64,000 bases of DNA from Larkinella terrae (GTDB taxonomy: Bacteria > Bacteroidota > Bacteroidia > Cytophagales > Spirosomataceae): contig NZ_WJXZ01000006.1 in the NCBI RefSeq assembly GCF_009668025.1, positions 248,001 through 312,000 of the forward strand, written 5' to 3'. The notes under the pieces are model-generated. The model was not told where the DNA came from. It ran no database searches and worked only from the letters and a program-made list of their open reading frames with translations. A program made the translations under genes and the position numbers. Below are positions 45,033 to 54,213 of the stretch, piece by piece (the first letter of the stretch is position 1; every line of letters begins with the position of its first letter).

Positions 45033-46088
45033 ATGAACAAGCTAAAAACACTTTTACTCATCACCGCTCTTACCACCGTATCCGCGCAGGCTCAGACGAC
45101 GTATGCCGAGAAACTTGGCTACCCGAAAGGCAAGAAAATCGTGATTTTTCACGTCGACGACGCCGGGATGTACCTGACCGCCAACCAGGGAACGATCAAA
45201 TCGATTGAACAGGGCGTGGCAACCTCCACCAGCATCATGATGCCCTGCGCGTGGTCGGCCAGCTTTATTAATTATGTTCTGAAAAATCCGACGATCGACG
45301 CCGGTATCCACCTGACGCTCACCTCTGAATGGAAAGATTACCGCTGGTCGCCCCTGGCCGGAATCAAGCAGGTTCCCAGCCTGACCGATAAAGAAGGGGC
45401 CTTGTGGCCGGCAGTGGCCGACGTGGTGAAGAATGGCAAACCCGACGAGCTGGAGACGGAAATGCGGGCACAGATCGACCGGGCGATTAAAATGGGACTG
45501 AAGCCGACGCATCTCGATTCGCACATGGGAACGCTGTTTGCTACCCCCGCTTTTCTGGAAAAATACATCAAAGTGGGCGTCGATTATGGCATTCCGGTCA
45601 TGTTCCCGGGCGGGAATAATACGTTGCTGGTCGACAGCGAAATTCAGCCGGTAATCGACAAACTGAAAGCCGAAGGCAAATACAAGGAAGGCATGAACCT
45701 GCCCATTCCGGAATCGCTGAAACAGGCCCCGGCCATTGGCGAAAAAATCTGGAAAGCCGGTTTGCCCGTTCTCGACGACCTGTATGCCGATACGGGTCAG
45801 TGGAAACCGAAAGATACGCCGAACCCGACACCTGAAGCCTGGGGAAAGTACAAAACCCAGCGGTTTAAGGAAATTTTGACCAAAATGAAACCGGGTGTTG
45901 CCATGATCATCATTCACAGCAACGAGCAGAACGACACTTTCAAATTCATCAGCGGTTCGGGCGGTTCACGCTACGCCGACATGCTGTCGATGATGGACCC
46001 GGAGCTAAAAGCATTCATTGAATCGCAGGGCATTGTGCTGACTACCTGGCGCGAACTGATGCAGCGTCGGAAAGCCGTCAAAGAATAG
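45033..46088 (+). CDS. YdjC/ChbG-like carbohydrate deacetylase, secreted
   Basis: This 351-residue protein has a signal peptide (LLLITALTTVSAQA) and a YdjC domain: VIFHVDDAGMYLTANQGTI, DAGIHLTLTSEWKDYRWSPL, LKPTHLDSHMGTLFATPAF and AMIIIHSNEQ. The Asp-Asp and His residues are the expected metal and catalytic set. Family members deacetylate N-acetylated oligosaccharides such as chitobiose-type substrates. Exported versions are common in Bacteroidota. It overlaps closely with the following sialidase-like gene (one base between TAG and ATG), so the two are co-translated, suggesting sequential action on one N-acetylated glycan. Confidence 0.88.
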   Translation: MNKLKTLLLITALTTVSAQAQTTYAEKLGYPKGKKIVIFHVDDAGMYLTANQGTIKSIEQGVATSTSIMMPCAWSASFINYVLKNPTIDAGIHLTLTSEWKDYRWSPLAGIKQVPSLTDKEGALWPAVADVVKNGKPDELETEMRAQIDRAIKMGLKPTHLDSHMGTLFATPAFLEKYIKVGVDYGIPVMFPGGNNTLLVDSEIQPVIDKLKAEGKYKEGMNLPIPESLKQAPAIGEKIWKAGLPVLDDLYADTGQWKPKDTPNPTPEAWGKYKTQRFKEILTKMKPGVAMIIIHSNEQNDTFKFISGSGGSRYADMLSMMDPELKAFIESQGIVLTTWRELMQRRKAVKE

Positions 46089-46089
46089 G

Positions 46090-47268
46090 ATGAAAAAGCG
46101 AAGTCTGTTTTTGTGCCTTATCGTGCTGACCACCAATGTGTTGCTGGCGCAGTCGCCAACAGCGATTGTTCAGGAAGAGCTGATTTTCCCGTATCAAAGC
46201 CAGCATGTTCACGGCAGCAGCATCGTGGCTTTGCCCAACGGCGACTTTCTGGTGGCCTGGTTTCAGGGCAGTGGCGAACGCTCGGCGGACGATGTTCGCA
46301 TCATGGGCGCGCGGCTGACCAAAGGACAGAAAAGCTGGAGCGAACCGTTTCTGATGGCCGACACCCCCGGTTTACCGGACTGTAATCCCGTTCTTTTCCT
46401 GAATCGGCAAAACAAGCTGTTTCTGGTCTGGATTGCGGTTCAGGCCAACCGCTGGGAGCAGTCGATTCTGCGATTTAAAACCGCCGTCGACTACGCCAAA
46501 ACCGGTGCGCCGGTCTGGAATTGGCAGGACAATATTTTGCTCAAACCCGACGACCGGTTTGCGAAAGACGTGGCCTTAAAAATGAAACAGTTACCCGAAA
46601 ATACCGCGGGCTGGGCTGAATACGCACCCAAATACGACGATATGATTGTTGAAGCCAGCCGCGATCTGCGGAAACGGAGCACGGGCTGGATGACGCGCAT
46701 CAAACCGCTCCAGCTCGACAACGGCCGGTTGTTACTGCCGCTCTATTCCGACGGTTTGAATATGTCGATGATGGCCATTTCAGATGACGACGGAACGACC
46801 TGGCGGCCGAGTCTACCGATTGTTGGTCGTGGTCCGATTCAGCCCGCGCTCGCCCGCCGGAGTGACGGCACGATTGTCGCTTACATGCGCGACAGTGGTG
46901 ATCAGCCCAGCCGCGTTCACATCAGCGAATCGAAAGATCAGGGTGAAAGCTGGACTGCAACCGTGAAATCAGATATTCCAAACACGGCCAGTGTCGAACT
47001 TCTGCGGCTTCGGGATGGTCGATGGGCTTTTTTCGGGAATGATATCGACGATGGTCGCTACCGGCTGAGTCTGTTTCTATCCGATGATGAAGGGAAAACC
47101 TGGAAATGGAAAATCCGGATCGAAGACAAAAAGAAGGACGAAGGCGGTTTTTCGTATCCTTCGATGATTCAGACGGCTGACGGACTCATTCACCTGACAT
47201 ACTCGTATCACGTCGGAAAAGATCAGAAATCCATCAAATATGTCACAGTAAACCCTGTCAGCGGTTGA
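46090..47268 (+). CDS. BNR sialidase-like secreted protein
   Basis: This 392-residue protein has a signal peptide (LFLCLIVLTTNVLLAQ) and a six-bladed BNR/sialidase-type fold. Asp-box motifs are ISDDDGTTWRPS, SESKDQGESWTA and LSDDEGKTWKWK. SSIVALPNGDFLVAWFQGS and YPSMIQTADGLIHLTYSYH are typical of BNR_2 proteins, which include exo-sialidases and rhamnosidase-like hydrolases. Specificity is unknown. The last codons (VNPVSG) and stop lie inside the 37-bp arm of repeat C2, so the natural end of the gene has been captured by the repeat. Confidence 0.85.
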   Translation: MKKRSLFLCLIVLTTNVLLAQSPTAIVQEELIFPYQSQHVHGSSIVALPNGDFLVAWFQGSGERSADDVRIMGARLTKGQKSWSEPFLMADTPGLPDCNPVLFLNRQNKLFLVWIAVQANRWEQSILRFKTAVDYAKTGAPVWNWQDNILLKPDDRFAKDVALKMKQLPENTAGWAEYAPKYDDMIVEASRDLRKRSTGWMTRIKPLQLDNGRLLLPLYSDGLNMSMMAISDDDGTTWRPSLPIVGRGPIQPALARRSDGTIVAYMRDSGDQPSRVHISESKDQGESWTATVKSDIPNTASVELLRLRDGRWAFFGNDIDDGRYRLSLFLSDDEGKTWKWKIRIEDKKKDEGGFSYPSMIQTADGLIHLTYSYHVGKDQKSIKYVTVNPVSG

Positions 47269-47355
47269 AAACCCTGACAGCGGTTGGCAATAGTTTAGTT
47301 GATTCATTCACCTCTTTCACCGCTGTCAGGGTTTTCAACCGCTGACAGGGTTTAC
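47248..47355. repeat. Family C perfect 37-bp inverted repeat (copy C2)
   Basis: Arms 47248-47284 and 47319-47355 are exact inverted copies over 37 bp with a 34-base loop. They carry the half-sites CCCTGTCAGCGG and CCCTGACAGCGG also found in C1. The left arm overlaps the sialidase-like coding end, and the right arm ends 7 bp before the next start codon. Confidence 0.85.
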
Positions 47356-47362
47356 AATCCCC

Positions 47363-49588
47363 ATGCGAACATCAATTTACGGAATTCTCTTAGCCTTCAG
47401 TTCAGTCTTTTGCTACGCCCAGACGCAGCCGGTTTACCAGGATAAACCCTATTGGCAGGATTACAGCATCAAATATTACGTGGACAAATCCACCGGCGAA
47501 CCGCGCCACGCCGGAGTCGATCGCAACGGCGTGATTCAGATTTTGACTTCGAAAGGAGAACTCCTGCACCCGCACGACGGCCAGTTTCTCTACCCCGGCA
47601 CCTTGCAGCCCGACAACACGTACCGGTTTATGAAAGATAAAAAGCTGGTGGCGCTGGGCGAATACAACCAGCAACTGGTTTACCTCAGCGACCAGGTTGT
47701 GTTTAGTAATGCCTGGGCGGGAAAGCTTTTTTCGGAACATCAATTGCCGAACGCCAGATTCTTTTTGGGCGGGCCGGAGTTCACCTTTTTAGTTTCGGAT
47801 GGTTCGTCGGTGAGTCTGGTGAAAGATTCCAAAACCGTCTGGAAAGGCAGTTTGCCGGGTGATGAAGTGGTAGGAGTTCGGTATCAGCCGGGCGCGAATG
47901 TGTTCTGGATTCTGGGCAAAAAGTCGTTGAACTCGCTTTCGGTTGCGACGCCTAAGCTAACGAAAGTGCTGGACGGAACCGGTTTTACGGCCTTCGATTT
48001 AGCCGCTCAGGGCAAAAAAGCAATTGTTGGGACGAACGACGGATACCTGGAATTCGATCTGGCGACCAAAAAACCGGTTGGAGCGATTCATCAGAAACTT
48101 CCCTGGACCGAGATTACTTCGGTTTCCGAAGTCGATGGGAAACTGTGGTTTGGGTCGACAAAAGGCGCTTTTTCGTTGCGCAAGGATGGAAAGTTCGATT
48201 ATTACGCCGGTGAACGCTGGTTGCCCGGGGATGTGGTGATAAACATTTCGAAAGGGCCGAAAAACTCCGTGCTGATTCTGACGCAGGCTGGTTTGGGCCA
48301 GATTGTATTCAAGCAGATGACGCTGCACGACAAAGCCGTCTTTTTTGACCAGCAGGTGCGGAGTCGACACATTCGGGTGGGATTCAATTCAACGCTCGAT
48401 CGTATGGAAAAAGGCAATTTGTCGACCGGTTTTCTGGAAGATTCGGACAACGACGGTTTGTGGACCTCGATGTACCTGGGTGGTGAAATTTTCCGGTACG
48501 CCGTGACGAAAGATCCCGAAGCGCTGCAAAACTGCCGGGAGTCGCTCGATGCGATGGAGCGGCTTTACACTATCACGCCGGTTCCCGGTTTTCCGGCCCG
48601 GTCGTTCGAACGCAGCGGTCACATCAAGGAGCTTTCTGATTCGGAACGGTGGCAACACGCCAAAGATAAGGAGTGGGACTGGAAATCGACGACAAGCAGT
48701 GATGAAGTCATCGGGCACATTTTTGCTTTTGGCGCGATGGCCGAACTTATCCCGGACAAAAACCTGAAAAGCCGTGCCATTACGCTCATCGACACCCTGA
48801 TGAGCCACATCATTACGCACGATATGTACCTCATTGACTTCGACGGAAAACCGACGCAGTGGGGCAAGTGGAATCCGGCCTATGTCAATTCATTTCCACC
48901 GAACGTGGGCGATCGCAAGCTGAATTCGTCGAATATTGTTGCCATGCTGCAAACCGCCTATCATTTCACGAAAAAGGAAAAGTACAAAAAGAAAGCATTT
49001 GAGCTGATGCAGAAACACGGTTATCTGGCCAACATGATGGGCTCGATGCAGAATATCGGGAAAGCTCCGGCGGATGCGGATGAACACGCCAAACACATGT
49101 CAGACGGCTGGAATCACTCCGACGATGAGATGTATTTTGTTGGTTACTGGGGTTTGTATCGGTATGCTTTTAACGATACCCTGAAAACAAAATACAAACA
49201 GCAGATCATTGATCACTGGCAGGCCGAGCGTCCCGAGAAGGAGGGAGCCTGGAATATTTTCACGGCCTTGACCGGTACGAAAGACTTCGATCTGAATGAG
49301 GCTGTCTGGTATTTACAGGAACATCCGCTCGATCTCATCGACTGGTCGGTGCGCAACAGCCACCGCAAAGACATCGAATTGATCCCGGAAAACTTCCGCC
49401 GGCAAACGACCAAAGAAGTTCTCCCGCCCGACGAGCGACCCATTCAACGGCACAATGGAAACATGTTTACCCTGGATCGGCAGGGGCGCAGTGGCGGCTC
49501 GGAACACAGCGCGGGCGACATCTGGCTGTTGCCCTACTGGATGGGACGGTATCTGGGAGTGATCTCAGCGCCGGTTGCGGCCAAGTAA
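47363..49588 (+). CDS. Secreted propeller/alpha-alpha protein, paralogue 2
   Basis: This 741-residue protein has a signal peptide (MRTSIYGILLAFSSVFCYAQ). It matches the paralogue at 49874 throughout and the one at 42667 more loosely. The N-terminal half holds propeller-like strands (DGKLWFGSTKGAFSLRKDGK, YYAGERWLPGDVV). The helical half starts near MTLHDKAVFFDQQVRSRHIR and contains LEDSDNDGLWTSMYLGGE, WDWKSTTSSDEVIGHIFAFG, IDFDGKPTQWGKWNPAYVNS, GWNHSDDEMYFVGYWGLYRY, LPPDERPIQRHNGNMF and IWLLPYWMGRYLGVI. Conserved acidic and aromatic residues look like a glycan-binding active site. It is probably a periplasmic or outer-membrane enzyme of an unrecognised family. Confidence 0.8.
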   Translation: MRTSIYGILLAFSSVFCYAQTQPVYQDKPYWQDYSIKYYVDKSTGEPRHAGVDRNGVIQILTSKGELLHPHDGQFLYPGTLQPDNTYRFMKDKKLVALGEYNQQLVYLSDQVVFSNAWAGKLFSEHQLPNARFFLGGPEFTFLVSDGSSVSLVKDSKTVWKGSLPGDEVVGVRYQPGANVFWILGKKSLNSLSVATPKLTKVLDGTGFTAFDLAAQGKKAIVGTNDGYLEFDLATKKPVGAIHQKLPWTEITSVSEVDGKLWFGSTKGAFSLRKDGKFDYYAGERWLPGDVVINISKGPKNSVLILTQAGLGQIVFKQMTLHDKAVFFDQQVRSRHIRVGFNSTLDRMEKGNLSTGFLEDSDNDGLWTSMYLGGEIFRYAVTKDPEALQNCRESLDAMERLYTITPVPGFPARSFERSGHIKELSDSERWQHAKDKEWDWKSTTSSDEVIGHIFAFGAMAELIPDKNLKSRAITLIDTLMSHIITHDMYLIDFDGKPTQWGKWNPAYVNSFPPNVGDRKLNSSNIVAMLQTAYHFTKKEKYKKKAFELMQKHGYLANMMGSMQNIGKAPADADEHAKHMSDGWNHSDDEMYFVGYWGLYRYAFNDTLKTKYKQQIIDHWQAERPEKEGAWNIFTALTGTKDFDLNEAVWYLQEHPLDLIDWSVRNSHRKDIELIPENFRRQTTKEVLPPDERPIQRHNGNMFTLDRQGRSGGSEHSAGDIWLLPYWMGRYLGVISAPVAAK

Positions 49589-49595
49589 AAAGAAA

Positions 49596-49852
49596 TTGTT
49601 TCACAGAGTTAAGCGGAGAGAAAAGGAGTTAAGCAGAGAAAATCCAACTCTGCTTAACTCCTTTTCTCTCCGCTTAGATGCTGTCTAAATTTTATTATTT
49701 CCCGTATTAAAATTGCCCCCAAACCCCCTAAAGGCCGGGCGGCCGGTGCCGGGCTTTGTTCCACCGATTAAAGCCCCCTTTAGGGGGTTGGGGGCGATAT
49801 GAGAACAGTTATAATTTCATTTTTAGACAGTCTCTTAACTCTGCGAAATAAC
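49596..49852. repeat. Family B palindromic repeat (copy B3), split by family A element
   Basis: Left part TTGTTTCACAGAGTTAAGCG and right part TTAACTCTGCGAAATAAC match the family B ends. Within the left part a 30-bp inverted repeat (GTTAAGCGGAGAGAAAAGG and its complement) is nearly perfect. A family A element is inserted at CCGCTTA, the same site as in B1. Confidence 0.75.
49677..49834. mobile_element. Family A GC-rich hairpin element (copy A3)
   Basis: The termini are GATGCTGTCTAAA at the left and TTTAGACAGTCTC at the right, flanked by TTA on both sides (49674-49676, 49835-49837). The hairpin core is lengthened by an extra GC-rich palindrome, GGCCGGGCGGCCGGTGCCGG. It is 158 bp long and non-coding. 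Confidence 0.75.
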
Positions 49853-49873
49853 TCTGTTAACTTATCAGTTACC

Positions 49874-52093
49874 ATGAAATTTGTCGTCTTACTAGCTACT
49901 CTTTTTGCCGAAACATTGTACGCGCAAAAACCAGTTTATCAGGATATTTCATACGTTCAGGACTATAGCGTCAAGCATTACCTGAAAGACACCACGACGG
50001 TTTTGTCTAAAGTGTTTGCCGATCGAAATGGAACCATCCAGATTCTGTCGTCGAAGGGATTGCTGCAACCCAGCGGTGGTCAGTTTCAGTATCCGGGGAC
50101 GCTGGAGCCGGTGCGGGCCTACCGCCCGATGGCGGATAAAAAGCTGGCGAGTCTGGGCATTCACCAGAGCCAGTTTGTTTACCTGGACGACCAGACCGTA
50201 CTCAGTAATGCCTGGACCGGGAAACTGCTGACGCGGCACGGTTTGCCGCAAGCCCGCATTTTTTGCCCGGGATCCGACCGGTTTTCGTACCTGGTTTCGG
50301 ACGGAAATACGTTGAAATTACTGAAGGATTCTACCGTTATCTGGACCGGCAACCTGACTTGTGATCGGGTGAAAGACATTCGGTTTGATGCCACGAAAAA
50401 CCAGTTCTGGATTCTGGGTGAACAGTCACTTAGTTCGCTTTCGTTGTCTGGTAATAGCTTGAAAACTGCCTTTCGTCAGCCGGGCCTGACGTGTTTTGAA
50501 CTGGTGAAAAATCAGCTTTACCTCGGAACGCACGATGGCTACCTGGTTTTTGACCCGACTCAGAACAAGACCGTCGGAAGCATTCAGAAAAAGCTTCCGG
50601 TTACGGACCTGACCACCATTGCGTACGTTCATGGCAACGTCTGGTTTGGATCCAATCTGGGAGCTTTCATGCTCCGTCCGGATGGAAAGTTCAATTATTA
50701 TTATGGTGAACGCTGGGTGCCGGGAAACCGGATTATTCATATTTCGGAAGGTGAAGGGAAAACCGTATTGATTCTAACCAGTAAAGGCCTGGGCGAAGTC
50801 CGGTTCCGGGAAATGACGCTGCACGATAAAGCCTTAGTATATGAAAAACAGGTTCGCCAGCGGCACATTCGCTATGGTTTTAACTGCGATGTGTCGACGC
50901 TGCAACACGGCGATTTGTCCACCTTTGAAATGGGTCAGCGCGACAGCGACAATCTCTGGACGGCCATGTATTTGGTCAGTCAATTGTATCGGCATAAAGT
51001 AACCGGCGATCCGGAAGCGTTGCAGAACTGGATGGAATCATTCGAAGCGATGGAGCGGCTTTTCACGATCACCAGCATGCCCGGCTATTTTGCCCGCGGA
51101 TTTGAGCGAAAAGGTTACTTCAAGTTTAAGCCGGAAAAATGGGACGGCGGGTTGACCAACGGCTGGACCCACGCCAAAGATACCAACTGGGACTGGCGCG
51201 GAACGACTAGCAGCGACCAGACCGTCGGCCAGTTTTTTGCCCTGACCCAAATTGCCGAACTGACGGAGGGCGACACCCGAAAACGCGCCATTGACCTGAT
51301 CGACAAACTGATGACCAACATCATCAGGAACAACTGGTATCTGATTGATTTTGACGGGAAACCGACGCTCTGGGCCAAATGGAATCCTGAGTACGTCAAC
51401 GGTTTTCCGACGATGGTGGGTGACCGGAAAATCAACTCGTCCAACATCATCGCGTTTTTGCAGGCGGCTTACCATTTTACCAAAAAGCCGATTTATAAGG
51501 AGAAAGCCTACGAGTTAATGGAAAAACACGGCTACCTCGAAAACCTGATGCGACCGATGGGCGAAATTGGCAAAACACCCCCGAACGCCAGCGACTGGGC
51601 CAAAATGCTTTCGAAAGAGTGGAACCATTCCGACGACGAGATGTATTTTCTCGCCTACTGGTGTCTGTATCCGTATGCGTTCGACAAGGAACTGCAAGCT
51701 AAATTTGGGGCAACAATCAAGGAACATTGGGAGTTTGAACGACCGGAGAAAAACGGTCTCTGGAACCTCTGTTACGCGATGACGGGTGCCAAAAACTTCG
51801 ATCTGGCCGAAACCGTCTGGCATTTGCAGGAATTTCCGCTGGACATGATCGAGTGGAGCGTGATGAACAGCCACCGCAAAGACCTCGATTTTGTGCCGGA
51901 AAACTTTCGGGAACAAACCACCACCTCCGTTCTGCCACCCGACGAACGGCCCGAACTCAAGCACAACCGCAACCTCTTCAAACTCGACCGGCCCGGCCAC
52001 AACGGGATGAGCGAACTCAGCGCCGGAGATTCGTTCCTGTTGCCATACTGGATGGGACGGTACCTTGGCGTCATCTCGGGGCCGGTGAAATAA
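49874..52093 (+). CDS. Secreted propeller/alpha-alpha protein, paralogue 3
   Basis: I chose ATG 49874 (MKFVVLLATLFAETLYAQ, a signal peptide); an in-frame ATG at 49799 lies inside the family A element and would give a nonsense leader. The 739-residue product aligns with paralogue 2 over its length: GNVWFGSNLGAFMLRPDGKF, YYGERWVPGNRIIHI, NWDWRGTTSSDQTVGQFFAL, LIDFDGKPTLWAKWNPEYVN, EWNHSDDEMYFLAYWCLYPY, LPPDERPELKHNRNLFKLD and FLLPYWMGRYLGVI. The first position of the SSDE/SSDQ motif pair differs between paralogues (Glu to Gln), which would matter if it is catalytic. Confidence 0.8.
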   Translation: MKFVVLLATLFAETLYAQKPVYQDISYVQDYSVKHYLKDTTTVLSKVFADRNGTIQILSSKGLLQPSGGQFQYPGTLEPVRAYRPMADKKLASLGIHQSQFVYLDDQTVLSNAWTGKLLTRHGLPQARIFCPGSDRFSYLVSDGNTLKLLKDSTVIWTGNLTCDRVKDIRFDATKNQFWILGEQSLSSLSLSGNSLKTAFRQPGLTCFELVKNQLYLGTHDGYLVFDPTQNKTVGSIQKKLPVTDLTTIAYVHGNVWFGSNLGAFMLRPDGKFNYYYGERWVPGNRIIHISEGEGKTVLILTSKGLGEVRFREMTLHDKALVYEKQVRQRHIRYGFNCDVSTLQHGDLSTFEMGQRDSDNLWTAMYLVSQLYRHKVTGDPEALQNWMESFEAMERLFTITSMPGYFARGFERKGYFKFKPEKWDGGLTNGWTHAKDTNWDWRGTTSSDQTVGQFFALTQIAELTEGDTRKRAIDLIDKLMTNIIRNNWYLIDFDGKPTLWAKWNPEYVNGFPTMVGDRKINSSNIIAFLQAAYHFTKKPIYKEKAYELMEKHGYLENLMRPMGEIGKTPPNASDWAKMLSKEWNHSDDEMYFLAYWCLYPYAFDKELQAKFGATIKEHWEFERPEKNGLWNLCYAMTGAKNFDLAETVWHLQEFPLDMIEWSVMNSHRKDLDFVPENFREQTTTSVLPPDERPELKHNRNLFKLDRPGHNGMSELSAGDSFLLPYWMGRYLGVISGPVK

Positions 52094-52098
52094 CTTAC

Positions 52099-52192
52099 GT
52101 TTCGCAGAGTTAAGCGGAGTAAATCAGAGTTTAGCAGAGAAAAATGCTCTCCGTTTAACTCTGAAAACCTTCGCTTAACTCTGCGAAACAAC
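52099..52192. repeat. Family B palindromic repeat (copy B4, uninterrupted)
   Basis: GTTTCGCAGAGTTAAGCG at the left is inverted as CGCTTAACTCTGCGAAAC at the right, a perfect 18-bp pairing. It begins 5 bp after the stop codon of paralogue 3. Confidence 0.78.
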
Positions 52193-52301
52193 TTTTTTCC
52201 TCTACTCCGAAATATTTTCATTTTTTTTCAGGACAAATTCCTATTTCATGCCTCTTACCAATATGAAGCAGGAGAGTGTTGCCTGAAATGAATCTGTTCC
52301 T

Positions 52302-52940
52302 ATGCCCAAACCTGACCTTTTTTCCTGGCAATCCGGAGATTCTTCCGTTTTCTCCGACGGTGGTCAGGAGCATGTGCTCTGGCAAGCCTTCAAACAGGGT
52401 GATCGGGAGGCATTTGCCAATCTCCTTAACCGCTATTATCCGCTACTGTTGAATTACGGGGTGCGGTTTCAGCGGGACCGGGAGTTTGTCAAAGATTGCC
52501 TGCACGACCTCTTCATCGAACTCTGGAACCAGCGCGAACGACTGGATGACGTGCGGATGCTGAAACCGTATTTGCTGACCTCGTTGCGCCGGAAACTGCT
52601 GCGGGAAACGCGCCGGTTGCGCTGGTTTCGGGAAGCCGACGAAGTAACGGACGAGTACGCGTTTGAAGTGCAGTTTACGATCGAGTCGTACCTGATTCAC
52701 AACGAAATCCAGCACGAGGATTTGAAGCGCCTGCACGTGCATCTGGATAAACTGACCCGACGCCAGCGCGAAGCCATTTACCTGCGGTTTTTTCAGGAAA
52801 TGGAGTACGACGACATTGCCCGGGTGATGGGAATCAATTACCATTCGGCGGTTAATCTGGTCTATGAATCGCTTAAGCTTCTGCGGAAAAACTGGTTTCT
52901 CACGCTGTTCCTGGCGCTTGTCTCAACGTTACTCCCATGA
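52302..52940 (+). CDS. ECF RNA polymerase sigma factor (second pair)
   Basis: This 212-residue protein has region 2 (DREFVKDCLHDLFIELWNQR, PYLLTSLRRKLLRETRRL) and region 4 (RRQREAIYLRFFQEMEYDDI, ARVMGINYHSAVNLVYESLK). The C-terminal hydrophobic tail (NWFLTLFLALVSTLLP) is typical of this Bacteroidota group. Its stop overlaps the FecR start by 4 bp (ATGA). It is the likely activator of the following SusC/SusD operon and perhaps of the propeller and sialidase genes upstream. Confidence 0.9.
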   Translation: MPKPDLFSWQSGDSSVFSDGGQEHVLWQAFKQGDREAFANLLNRYYPLLLNYGVRFQRDREFVKDCLHDLFIELWNQRERLDDVRMLKPYLLTSLRRKLLRETRRLRWFREADEVTDEYAFEVQFTIESYLIHNEIQHEDLKRLHVHLDKLTRRQREAIYLRFFQEMEYDDIARVMGINYHSAVNLVYESLKLLRKNWFLTLFLALVSTLLP

Positions 52941-54010
52941 AAAACTATTCACAGTATCAGCCGGATGACTTTGTGCAGGACCCGTATTTCCGGAAATGGG
53001 CGCTGGGGGAACTCCCGCCCGACGACCGCTTCTGGACCACCTGGCAGGCCACGCATCCCGAACAGTACGAGGTGCTCGAACAGGCCAAAACGCTGGTGAT
53101 TGCCCTGAGAATTGAGTCACCGACGTTTGATCCGCAGGAAACCGAGTCGGCCATTCAGCAAATTCTGGCGAAAACCGAGATTTCACGCCACATACCCTTT
53201 TATCGGTTGCGCTGGTTGCAAATCGCTGCGACCATTTTGCTGATTTCGGGACTGGGTTACGCTTTTTGGCTCAATCGCGAAGAAGCAGCCATTTCCCAAA
53301 CTTCGTTGGTTCAGCGAGCTAGCGACCAGCCACGGGAGGAATTCAATTCGTCGACTGTTCCCAAAACGGTTCGGCTGGCTGATGGCAGTACGGTGGTGTT
53401 GGAACCGGCCAGTCGGCTGCGCATTCTCGCCGGTTTTGGCGACACCAAACGGGAGGTTCAACTGGCGGGCGAAGCGTTTTTTGAAGTAGCCAAAAATCCG
53501 GAAAAGCCGTTTCTGGTGTATACCGGAAATGTCGTCACCAAAGTGCTCGGAACCAGTTTCCGGATCAAAGCCTACGACACTGACGCCAATGTTTCGGTGG
53601 CGGTTCGGACGGGGAAGGTGACGGTTTTTAAACAAAAAGACCAGCCGGAAAGCCGCGCATCGCTGTCCGACGAAATTATTCTGACGCCCAATCAGCAGGC
53701 GGTTTTTGTGAAAGCCGACGAGCGGCTGGTGAAAACGCTGGTTGAAAAACCGGTGATCGTCAGCAAACTTCCGGCGCTTCAATCGTTCGATTTTACGGAA
53801 ACGCCGATTCCGCAGGTGTTTGGAGCGCTCGAAAAAGCCTACGGCGTGAAGATGGTTTTTGATCCGGATTTGCTGAAAGACTGCAACCTGACCGGTGCGC
53901 TGACGAGTGGCACCTTCTACGAAAAACTGACCCTGGTCTGCGAAACAATCCAGGCCCGCTATGAGATCGTCGATGGGCAGGTTGTGATTTACGGAAAAGG
54001 TTGTAAATGA
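52937..54010 (+). CDS. FecR-type anti-sigma factor (second pair)
   Basis: This 357-residue protein has a cytoplasmic N terminus (about 1-90), a transmembrane helix (WLQIAATILLISGLGYAFWL) and a FecR periplasmic domain (KTVRLADGSTVVLEPASRLR, REVQLAGEAFFEVAKNPEKP, VYTGNVVTKVLGTSFRIKAY). A C-terminal secretin/STN-like region follows (PIPQVFGALEKAYGVKMVFD). It is translationally coupled to the sigma factor and precedes the STN-bearing SusC, completing the usual surface-signalling chain. Confidence 0.92.
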   Translation: MKNYSQYQPDDFVQDPYFRKWALGELPPDDRFWTTWQATHPEQYEVLEQAKTLVIALRIESPTFDPQETESAIQQILAKTEISRHIPFYRLRWLQIAATILLISGLGYAFWLNREEAAISQTSLVQRASDQPREEFNSSTVPKTVRLADGSTVVLEPASRLRILAGFGDTKREVQLAGEAFFEVAKNPEKPFLVYTGNVVTKVLGTSFRIKAYDTDANVSVAVRTGKVTVFKQKDQPESRASLSDEIILTPNQQAVFVKADERLVKTLVEKPVIVSKLPALQSFDFTETPIPQVFGALEKAYGVKMVFDPDLLKDCNLTGALTSGTFYEKLTLVCETIQARYEIVDGQVVIYGKGCK

Positions 54011-54076
54011 GCGGCTTATTACTACTAAACCATTCGCCTATGACCAAATCCTACTAAGTTTTCGCTTCACAAAAAA

Positions 54077-54105
54077 GGCCAGCAGTGCTGCGAACGCTGC
54101 TGACC
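54077..54105 (+). promoter_or_regulatory. Imperfect hairpin in the SusC leader
   Basis: GGCCAGCAG pairs imperfectly with CTGCTGACC around a GC-rich loop, between FecR and SusC. There is no good T-run, so an attenuator or stabilising stem is likelier than a full terminator. Confidence 0.35.
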
Positions 54106-54213
54106 TGGTTATCCCGAAACGGCTGCGAACCGCCTGACTTCAGGTGAACGGGATTGCTTTTGCCCAACCTTTCTAAAATTGTTCAAAAACAGCTTGTTAA
54201 GCATTCCAAATGT

